This document shows, in pieces, positions 1 to 4,053 of a stretch of 5,144 bases of DNA. Positions within the stretch are counted from its first letter, which is position 1, and every line of letters begins with the position of its first letter. The DNA comes from Kiloniellaceae bacterium (GTDB lineage Bacteria > Pseudomonadota > Alphaproteobacteria > Kiloniellales > Kiloniellaceae), in the NCBI GenBank assembly GCA_028280915.1, contig JANQKX010000318.1, positions 1-5,144 on the forward strand, in the 5' to 3' direction. Made by a program: the position numbers and the translations under genes. Under the pieces are notes generated by a model. It searched no databases and was not told the DNA's origin. It saw only the letters and a program-made list of their open reading frames with translations.

Positions 1-22
1 CGGTCTGGGGGGGGATGCCTGA
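1..22 (+). CDS. 3' end of an upstream gene, possibly the partner response regulator (partial)
   Basis: Reading in frame from position 2, the codons give Gly-Leu-Gly-Gly-Asp-Ala and then TGA at 20-22. That stop shares its A with the ATG of the histidine kinase (TGATG), which is a typical translational-coupling junction. Sensor kinases of this type usually follow an OmpR-family response regulator gene. The Gly-Leu-Gly could be the remnant of the RG[VL]G motif near the end of such regulators, but the residues after it do not match the usual Gly-Tyr-Arg ending. Six codons are too few for a family call, so the identity is inference from context. Confidence 0.4.
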
Positions 23-1104
23 TGGGCGCGAGCAGCATCCTCTGGAAGTTCCTGGCCATCAACTTTGTCATCTTGGCCCTGGTTTTTCTGGTGGTCTGGC
101 TGACCTTCGATTATTTGGCGGCCGATTATTTTTCCGTGCTGATGGAGGTCTATGACCTGGATTCCGCCGAGACCAATCAAATGTTCTTGGACTCGGTGCA
201 CCGCTACTTGATCAACGCCAGCCTGGGCGGCGTGGCGCTGGCGGCCCTCTTCGGCTTTTTCCTGACCCGGCGGATCCTGCGGCCCTTGTCTCACATGACC
301 GACGTGACCCGTCGCGTGGCCGCCGGCGACTATCGGGCCCGGGTCAATCTGGACAGCCGGGACGAAGTGGGCCAGCTGGCCCTGGCCTTTGACCGCATGG
401 CCGACAGCCTGGAGCGGATCGAGCGCCTGCGCCAGTCCATGGTGGCCGATGTGTCCCATGAGCTGCGGACGCCCCTGACCAATATTCGCGGGTACCTGGA
501 GGGGCTGGCCGACGGGGTGATCCAGCCGGATAAGGAAACCTATGAGATGCTGCAGCGGGAGATCCTGCGCCTGGTCCGCTTGGTGGAAGACATGGGGCGC
601 CTGGCCAAGGCCGACGGGGCGGCGCTGCAGCTGGAACGCCGGCCCGTGGAACTGGAGGGCTTGCTGGCAGAAGTCGCGGCCCTTGATGACGGGCACGGGG
701 CGCGCCAGGGCCGGGCCTGCCGCTTCGACCTGGCCCCGGATGCCGGTCGGGTCCTGGGCGACCGGGACAAAATCGCCCAGGTGATCCGCAACATCTTGGA
801 CAATGCCTGGCGCTACGCCGCCGTGGACAGTGCGGTGGCGGTCAGCACCCGGCGCCGCGGCGATCAGGTTGTGACCACCGTTGCAAATCGGATCGGGGAC
901 GGCCGTCCCGGCATCGCGGCGGCGGATCTGCCCTACATCTTCGAGCGCTTTTACCGCGCCGACAAATCCCGCTCCCGGCAAAGCGGCGGGGCGGGAATCG
1001 GCCTGGCCATCGTCAAGGAGTTGATCGAGGCCCATGGCGGCGAGGTGGGAGCCGCGAGCGAAAACGGGCAGACCAAGGTTTGGTTCTCTTTACCCGCGGC
1101 TTGA
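22..1104 (+). CDS. Membrane sensor histidine kinase with HAMP, HisKA and HATPase domains (BaeS-like layout)
   Basis: This 360-residue inner-membrane kinase would autophosphorylate on a histidine and pass the phosphate to a response regulator. The order is a membrane helix at about residues 7-28, a short periplasmic loop at 29-63, a second helix at about 64-84 and HAMP at about 83-136. HisKA follows with the H-box SHELRTPL, putting the phospho-acceptor at H146. The ATPase domain has an N-box with N257 and N261, an F-box IFERFYR at 306-312 and a G2 box GGAGIGL at 322-328. The G1 box is unusual: it reads DGRPGI at 293-298, with Arg where DxGxGI has its first glycine. The ATG at 22 is preferred because it overlaps the upstream stop, has a G-rich stretch about 6 nt upstream and leaves the first membrane helix intact. 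The periplasmic loop is too short for a separate folded sensor domain, so sensing probably involves the membrane or a partner protein. The kinase call is firm. The stimulus is unknown. Confidence 0.95.
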   Translation: MGASSILWKFLAINFVILALVFLVVWLTFDYLAADYFSVLMEVYDLDSAETNQMFLDSVHRYLINASLGGVALAALFGFFLTRRILRPLSHMTDVTRRVAAGDYRARVNLDSRDEVGQLALAFDRMADSLERIERLRQSMVADVSHELRTPLTNIRGYLEGLADGVIQPDKETYEMLQREILRLVRLVEDMGRLAKADGAALQLERRPVELEGLLAEVAALDDGHGARQGRACRFDLAPDAGRVLGDRDKIAQVIRNILDNAWRYAAVDSAVAVSTRRRGDQVVTTVANRIGDGRPGIAAADLPYIFERFYRADKSRSRQSGGAGIGLAIVKELIEAHGGEVGAASENGQTKVWFSLPAA

Positions 1105-1109
1105 GCCGG

Positions 1110-1132
1110 CGCCTGGCGGCATTGGCCAGGTG
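1110..1132 (+). other. Weak stem-loop after the kinase gene
   Basis: CGCCTGGC at 1110-1117 pairs with GCCAGGTG at 1125-1132 (8 bp including one G-U) across a 7-nt loop, starting six bases after the kinase stop. No T-run follows, so it is not a convincing intrinsic terminator. It could protect a 3' end or lie near a Rho-dependent stop, or it could be chance in GC-rich DNA. Confidence 0.3.
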
Positions 1133-1159
1133 GCGGCCTCACGCACCGGTCACGGCGTG

Positions 1160-1188
1160 TTGATGGCGCGCCGGGCCGACCATACAAA
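1160..1188 (+). promoter_or_regulatory. Candidate sigma70-type promoter for the NPC-repeat gene
   Basis: TTGATG at 1160-1165 (4 of 6 matches to the -35 consensus) and TACAAA at 1183-1188 (4 of 6 to the -10 consensus) are separated by exactly 17 nt. They sit at the edge of the one A/T-richer patch between the kinase and the NPC-repeat gene. If used, the transcript would start near 1195 and carry a leader of about 190 nt, which includes the foldable region at 1245-1329. The match is moderate and not backed by experiment. Confidence 0.35.
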
Positions 1189-1244
1189 ATCTTTAAGATC
1201 CCTTTATCGGCAGATTACATCTCTTTGCCAGGCTCTATTGGGGC

Positions 1245-1329
1245 GGTCGCAGCCAGTGTGAATGACTCTCGGCAAGGTGACCCCCGTCACGGCCAAGGTG
1301 CTCCCGAGGGGGCCATGGGCCGCGCGACC
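1245..1329 (+). ncRNA. Possible structured 5' leader of the NPC-repeat gene (class unknown)
   Basis: Three nested pairings can form. The outer stem is GGTCGC 1245-1250 with GCGACC 1324-1329. The middle stem is CTCTCGG 1266-1272 with CCGAGGG 1304-1310 (one G-U). The inner hairpin is GTGAC 1277-1281 with GTCAC 1286-1290 around a CCCC loop. The element ends 57 nt before the start codon of the cysteine-rich exported protein. I do not recognise it as any riboswitch class I can recall. GC-rich sequence folds easily by chance, so this is a candidate regulatory RNA and not an established one. Confidence 0.3.
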
Positions 1330-1374
1330 TTTTCCGCCCCCGGGCTTTGGTGCCGGGACGTGAACATTGAGCAA

Positions 1375-1378
1375 AGGA
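1375..1378 (+). promoter_or_regulatory. Ribosome binding site of the NPC-repeat gene
   Basis: AGGA lies within the purine-rich AAAGGAAA at 1373-1380, 8 nt before the ATG at 1387. The reading frame stays open further upstream, to a TTG at 1225. This site, together with the signal peptide beginning just after the ATG, decides the start in favour of 1387. Confidence 0.75.
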
Positions 1379-1386
1379 AATCGAGT

Positions 1387-1632
1387 ATGTCAGAGCAAAG
1401 CAAAAACTGGAAAAAGATGGCCCTGGTTCTGGGCACCACGGTGGTGATGGCCAGCGGGGCCGTCCTGCCCATGGCCCAGGCGGCCGAGACCGGCGTTCAG
1501 CTGGCGAGCTGCAACCCGTGCAATCCCTGCGCCGCGGTGAACCCCTGCAATCCGTGCAACCCCTGTAATCCTTGCGCCGCGTCGAACCCTTGCAACCCTT
1601 GCAATCCCTGCAATCCCTGCGCGGCCAATTAA
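1387..1632 (+). CDS. Small exported cysteine-rich protein built of Asn-Pro-Cys repeats
   Basis: This 81-residue protein begins with a Sec-type signal peptide: a charged start with KNWKK, a hydrophobic stretch at about 11-29 and an Ala-Gln-Ala site near residue 32. The mature part is about 49 residues, 11 of them cysteine (42, 45, 48, 54, 57, 60, 63, 69, 72, 75, 78). From residue 42 it is ten Asn-Pro-Cys units broken only by Ala-Ala-Val, Ala-Ala-Ser and a terminal Ala-Ala-Asn. The CxxC spacing at every step suggests metal binding or disulfide chemistry outside the cytoplasm, but no known catalytic domain is visible. I recall similar exported NPC-repeat proteins in other proteobacteria, without an assigned function. 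The gene stands alone between a candidate promoter and a strong terminator. It is a real gene: it has a good ribosome site, a signal peptide, and synonymous codon changes between repeats. Function is unknown; a periplasmic metal or thiol buffer is one hypothesis. Confidence 0.85.
   Translation: MSEQSKNWKKMALVLGTTVVMASGAVLPMAQAAETGVQLASCNPCNPCAAVNPCNPCNPCNPCAASNPCNPCNPCNPCAAN
1510..1629 (+). repeat. Tandem repeat encoding Asn-Pro-Cys units, with two 45-bp higher-order blocks
   Basis: The basic 9-bp unit AAY-CCN-TGY encodes Asn-Pro-Cys and occurs ten times. At a higher level there is a short block at 1513-1539 (two units plus Ala-Ala-Val) and two 45-bp blocks at 1540-1584 and 1585-1629 (each four units plus Ala-Ala-Ser or Ala-Ala-Asn). 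Codons vary between units (AAC/AAT, CCC/CCG/CCT, TGC/TGT), so the amino-acid pattern is kept while the DNA has drifted. The layout suggests growth by duplication of a 45-bp block, and copy number may differ between strains. Confidence 0.9.
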
Positions 1633-1636
1633 ACAA

Positions 1637-1660
1637 CAGCCGGGGTGATCCCTCCGGCTG
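1637..1660 (+). other. Stem-loop directly after the NPC-repeat gene
   Basis: CAGCCGG at 1637-1643 pairs with CCGGCTG at 1654-1660. One G-U and one G-C pair can extend this to 9 bp, leaving a 6-nt loop. It begins 4 nt after the stop codon. An A-rich stretch and not a T-run follows, so it is not a classical terminator by itself. A role in mRNA 3'-end stability is possible. Confidence 0.5.
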
Positions 1661-1666
1661 AATGAA

Positions 1667-1683
1667 GAAAAACGGTGTTTTTC
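1667..1683 (+). other. Short A/T inverted repeat GAAAAAC/GTTTTTC
   Basis: GAAAAAC at 1667-1673 and GTTTTTC at 1677-1683 are perfect complements around a 3-nt centre. Its A/T arms make it a weak RNA hairpin. Together with the GC stem just before it, the trailing T-run could give some termination. Confidence 0.4.
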
Positions 1684-1691
1684 CCCTCTGA

Positions 1692-1746
1692 CCGATGCGG
1701 GCATTGAATTCCGGCCCCTTTTTTCGCGCCCGCATCGGCTTTTTTT
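1692..1746 (+). terminator. Strong intrinsic terminator after the NPC-repeat gene
   Basis: CCGATGCGGGC at 1692-1702 and GCCCGCATCGG at 1728-1738 form a perfect 11-bp GC-rich stem, closed by a 25-nt loop and followed by seven T at 1740-1746 and another T-run shortly after. The loop is longer than usual and contains its own T-run. It ends the NPC-repeat transcript and isolates the SYLF gene downstream. Confidence 0.85.
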
Positions 1747-1942
1747 GGCTTTTTGTTGCCTCCATCACCCGCACAAGGTCCTGCCCGTTGGGGGAACCCA
1801 CAGGTGCGGCGCGTGTTTTCCCTAAAATCCCTTTCCGCTTTGGTACCGCGCCGATTTGACGGCGATCGCGCAAACATCGGCCCTTGCTTCATTAGATCCC
1901 CGCTATTTTTTCCTGGACATGGGGGAAGGAAGGCCAAACAAA

Positions 1943-1958
1943 GGTCCTTAAAAGGACC
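1943..1958 (+). promoter_or_regulatory. Dyad GGTCCTTAAAAGGACC, possible operator
   Basis: Two 7-bp arms, GGTCCTT and AAGGACC, are perfect inverted copies around a central AA. A 2-nt centre is too short for an RNA hairpin that keeps all seven pairs, so the form suits a dimeric DNA-binding protein better. It lies 65 bp before the SYLF start codon, where an operator or activator site would be expected. The binding protein is unknown. Confidence 0.4.
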
Positions 1959-1998
1959 GCCGATTCGCGCGCGGTGCTCGTATTCGAGTTAATCCAAC

Positions 1999-2017
1999 TT
2001 GACGTCAAAGAGGCCTC
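1999..2017 (+). promoter_or_regulatory. Adjacent palindromes TTGACGTCAA and GAGGCCTC before the SYLF start
   Basis: TTGACGTCAA at 1999-2008 is a perfect 10-bp palindrome, and GAGGCCTC at 2010-2017 is a perfect 8-bp palindrome one base later. The GAGG at 2010-2013 is also the likely ribosome binding site, 10 nt before the ATG at 2024. The first palindrome could be a regulator site, though at this length chance occurrence is possible. Confidence 0.35.
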
Positions 2018-2023
2018 AAAATC

Positions 2024-2728
2024 ATGCAGTTAGCTAAAAAGATCGCCGTTGTAGCCGCTTTGGTCCTGGCCCTCGGCAGCGGGCCGGTCCTGGCCAACGA
2101 GGAACAGGACCGCGTGGATCAGGCGCGCATCACCGTGAACAGTTTCGCGGCGGATGAAAACATGGAGCTGATGCTTGAGCTCTTGAACAAGGCGCACGGG
2201 GTGGTGATCATTCCCCAGCTTTTGAAGGCGGGCTTTATCATTGGCGGCTCGGGCGGCAGCGGTGTTTTGCTGTCCTATGACCCGGAGAGCAAGTCCTGGA
2301 GTTCACCTTCCTTCCTGACCATGGGCAGCGGCAGCGTGGGTTTGCAGATCGGCGCCGAATCGGCGGAGATCATGCTCTTGATCATGAGCAAAAAAGGCAT
2401 GGAAGCCGTGGTGAAGAACAAGTTCACCCTGGGCGGTGACGCCAGCGTGGCCGTGGGTCCGTTGGGCGCGGGAGCGAAAGCCGCCACCACCACCAATATC
2501 GGCGCCGATATTTATTCCTTCTCCAAGGCCAAGGGCCTGTTCGGCGGCATCGCCCTGGAAGGCGCCGTTTTGCAGCCCAACGAAAGCGCCAATAAGGCTT
2601 ATTACGGCAGCGCGGTGACCCCGATCGACATCGTCGTGGAACGTAAGGTGAGTAATCCGGGAGCCTTGCCGCTGGAGCAGAGCCTGGTGGAGGCTCAGGT
2701 GAAGGGGGCCGCTAACAAGGCTCAGTAG
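2024..2728 (+). CDS. Secreted SYLF/Ysc84-domain (lipid-binding family) protein
   Basis: This 234-residue protein has a clear signal peptide, with cleavage likely after Val-Leu-Ala at residue 24. Almost all of the rest is a SYLF (Ysc84, PF04366) domain. Recognisable blocks are HGVVIIPQLLKAGFIIGGSG at 58-77, a Trp-x-x-Pro stretch at 92-97, SVGLQIGAES at 104-113, LGGDASVAVGPLG at 136-148, IYSFSKAKGLFGGIALEG at 163-180 and YYG at 193-195. Eukaryotic SYLF proteins bind phosphoinositides and actin. Bacterial exported forms are widespread, but their role is not settled and is usually described as lipid binding in the envelope. The length is normal for the bacterial form. The gene is flanked by terminators, so it is probably transcribed alone. 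The ATG at 2024 is supported by the signal peptide and the GAGG upstream. The family is certain and the function is not. Confidence 0.93.
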   Translation: MQLAKKIAVVAALVLALGSGPVLANEEQDRVDQARITVNSFAADENMELMLELLNKAHGVVIIPQLLKAGFIIGGSGGSGVLLSYDPESKSWSSPSFLTMGSGSVGLQIGAESAEIMLLIMSKKGMEAVVKNKFTLGGDASVAVGPLGAGAKAATTTNIGADIYSFSKAKGLFGGIALEGAVLQPNESANKAYYGSAVTPIDIVVERKVSNPGALPLEQSLVEAQVKGAANKAQ

Positions 2729-2730
2729 CC

Positions 2731-2754
2731 GACGCTCCCTATCGCGGGAGCGTT
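2731..2754 (+). terminator. First stem-loop after the SYLF gene
   Basis: ACGCTCCC at 2732-2739 pairs with GGGAGCGT at 2746-2753, plus a closing G-U, around a 6-nt loop starting 3 nt after the stop codon. The sequence after it is only mildly T-rich, so termination here would be partial. The main stop is the hairpin that follows. Confidence 0.5.
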
Positions 2755-2764
2755 GCCATTTCGG

Positions 2765-2800
2765 GGGCGGGGCGGCAAAATCGCCGCTTCGCCCTTTTTT
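2765..2800 (+). terminator. Strong intrinsic terminator of the SYLF gene
   Basis: GGGCGGGGCGGC at 2765-2776 pairs with GCCGCTTCGCCC at 2783-2794, giving 12 pairs with two G-U, around the loop AAAATC. Six T follow at 2795-2800. This is a textbook intrinsic terminator. Its T-run ends only 16 nt before the ycaQ start codon, which matters for how ycaQ is expressed. Confidence 0.85.
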
Positions 2801-2816
2801 ATTCGATGACAGCTTG

Positions 2817-4022
2817 ATGCGACCACTGGTAAGCCATGCCGACGCCCGGCGTCTCTTCGCGGTGTCCCAAGGATTGGCGGCGCCGCCCCGGCGTAAACTA
2901 AACGCCGAGGGCGTGGCCCGCCTGATCGAGGATCTGGGCTTCGTGCAGGTGGATTCCATCAACACCCTGGCGCGGGCCCACGACCTGATTTTATTCGCCC
3001 GCAACGAATGCTACCGGCCCGAGCTTCTGGCCCGTGCCCTGGAGCGGGATCGTTCCGCCTTCGAGAATTGGACCCACGACGCCTCCATCATCCCCACGCC
3101 CTTTTTCCCCTATTGGCAATCGCGGTTTTCCCAGCAAAAGACCGAGTTGAAGGAGCGGTGGCGCAAGTGGCGCCGCGAGGGTTTCGAGGAAGCCCTGGAC
3201 GCGGTGCAGCGGCACGTGCACGAAAACGGGCCGACCATGGCCCGCCACCTGGGCGGCGAGGAAAGCAAGAAGTCGGCGAACGGCTGGTGGGATTGGCACC
3301 CCACCAAAACGGCGCTGGAGTACCTCTGGCGCTGCGGCGATTTGGCCGTCTGCCGCCGGGAGGGCTTCCAAAAGGTCTATGACCTGACCGAACGGGTGAT
3401 CCCCGAGGCGGTTCGGGCTCAGGAGGTGTCCCACGCCGAGACCGTCGATTGGGCCTGCCGCGGCGCCTTGGATCGGCTGGGCTTGGCCACCTCCGGGGAA
3501 TTGGCCGCCTTTTGGGACGGGGTGAGCCCGAAAGAGGCGGCGGCCTGGTGCGCCGAAAATCTGGGCCGGGGCCTGATCGAAGTGGAGGTGGCCGCCGGCG
3601 ACGGGGGCAAGCCCCGCCGGGCCTTCGCCCGCGAGGACTTGCTTGACCGCCTGGCCGATCTGCCGGAGCTGCCCAAGCGCTTGCGGGTGCTCAGCCCCTT
3701 CGATCCCCTGCTGCGGGACCGCAAGCGGGCCCTGCGGCTGTTTGATTTTGACTACCGTATCGAGGTTTTTGTGCCCGCCGCCAAACGGCAATACGGCTAT
3801 TACGTCTTCCCGATCCTGGAAGGGGAGCGCCTGATCGGGCGCATCGATGTGAAAAACTGGCGCGATGCGGGGGAGATCCGGGTCGCCGGCCTGTGGCTGG
3901 AGCCCAAAGTGCGCCTGACCGCGGGACGGCGGCGGCGCCTTGAGGCGGAGCTGGAGCGCCTGCGCCGCTTTGTCGGCGCCGACCGGGTGGTCTTTCAGGA
4001 CGGGTTTTTGAAAGAGGAATAG
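2817..4022 (+). CDS. ycaQ: YcaQ/AlkX-family winged-helix DNA glycosylase (interstrand crosslink repair)
   Basis: This 401-residue cytoplasmic protein is of the HTH_42 family (PF06224) and close in length to E. coli YcaQ (about 410). Enzymes of this family remove alkylated bases and unhook DNA interstrand crosslinks. The catalytic QxD motif of the YcaQ/AlkX branch is present as Gln44-Val-Asp46, in VQVDSIN. Other family blocks are GWWDW at 156-160, VYDLTERVIP at 187-196, LSPFDP at 292-297 with RDRKR just after, KRQYGYYV at 323-330 and GRIDVK at 341-346, all matching the E. coli protein as I recall it. A TTG at 2814 directly precedes the ATG and would add one residue; ATG is preferred. No good ribosome site is visible, and a three-codon reading frame (2806-2817) ends in a TGATG overlap with the start. 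The gene is convergent with the dioxygenase gene, 31 nt apart. Nothing suggests damage. The substrate range is inferred from the family. Confidence 0.92.
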   Translation: MRPLVSHADARRLFAVSQGLAAPPRRKLNAEGVARLIEDLGFVQVDSINTLARAHDLILFARNECYRPELLARALERDRSAFENWTHDASIIPTPFFPYWQSRFSQQKTELKERWRKWRREGFEEALDAVQRHVHENGPTMARHLGGEESKKSANGWWDWHPTKTALEYLWRCGDLAVCRREGFQKVYDLTERVIPEAVRAQEVSHAETVDWACRGALDRLGLATSGELAAFWDGVSPKEAAAWCAENLGRGLIEVEVAAGDGGKPRRAFAREDLLDRLADLPELPKRLRVLSPFDPLLRDRKRALRLFDFDYRIEVFVPAAKRQYGYYVFPILEGERLIGRIDVKNWRDAGEIRVAGLWLEPKVRLTAGRRRRLEAELERLRRFVGADRVVFQDGFLKEE

Positions 4023-4032
4023 CTGTCCCGCC

Positions 4033-4052
4033 GCATCAGTGTGGGGTGATGC
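4033..4052. terminator. Weak stem-loop between convergent ycaQ and TDO genes
   Basis: GCATCA at 4033-4038 pairs with TGATGC at 4047-4052 around an 8-nt loop, in the 31-bp gap between the two convergent stops. Three T follow on the plus strand; on the minus strand no T-run follows. It is placed where a shared terminator would be expected, but it is weak. Confidence 0.35.
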
Positions 4053-4053
4053 T

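Larger units (their letters stand above)
1747..2023 (+). other. Intergenic region upstream of the SYLF gene
   Basis: This stretch of 277 bases contains no convincing gene. The open frames that cross it lack ribosome sites and resemble no family I know. It should hold the SYLF promoter, but I find no -35/-10 pair good enough to call. The notable content is in its last 85 bases, where several short perfect dyads cluster. Confidence 0.6.

Noticed and set aside
1510..1629. CRISPR array or non-coding satellite
   Set aside because: The 9-bp periodicity is in frame, encodes Asn-Pro-Cys with synonymous drift and has no unique spacers.
1225..1632. Longer N-terminal form of the NPC-repeat protein starting at TTG 1225
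   Set aside because: It would bury the signal peptide behind 54 residues and ignores the good AGGA site 8 nt before ATG 1387.
1856..1861. TTGACG as a -35 box in the middle of the intergenic region
   Set aside because: No acceptable -10 box lies 16-18 nt downstream; the nearest A/T-rich hexamer is about 30 nt away.
1235..1873. 212-residue minus-strand reading frame rich in cysteine and arginine across the NPC-repeat gene
   Set aside because: It is the antisense reading of the NPC repeats plus intergenic DNA; it crosses a strong terminator, has no family likeness and lacks a supported start.
1753..1992. 79-residue plus-strand frame between the NPC-repeat and SYLF genes
   Set aside because: TTG start right after the terminator, no ribosome site, low-complexity composition and no recognisable family.
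1999..2004. TTGACG as a -35 box for the SYLF gene
   Set aside because: A -10 box at the usual spacing would fall on the start codon at about 2022-2027, leaving no leader; the sequence is better described as part of a palindrome.
2303..3004. 233-residue minus-strand frame spanning the SYLF gene end and ycaQ start
   Set aside because: It is antisense to two well-supported genes and a terminator, with no recognisable motifs.
2991..3791. 266-residue minus-strand frame inside ycaQ
   Set aside because: Antisense shadow, rich in Gly, Pro and Gln as expected for a reverse reading of GC-rich coding DNA.
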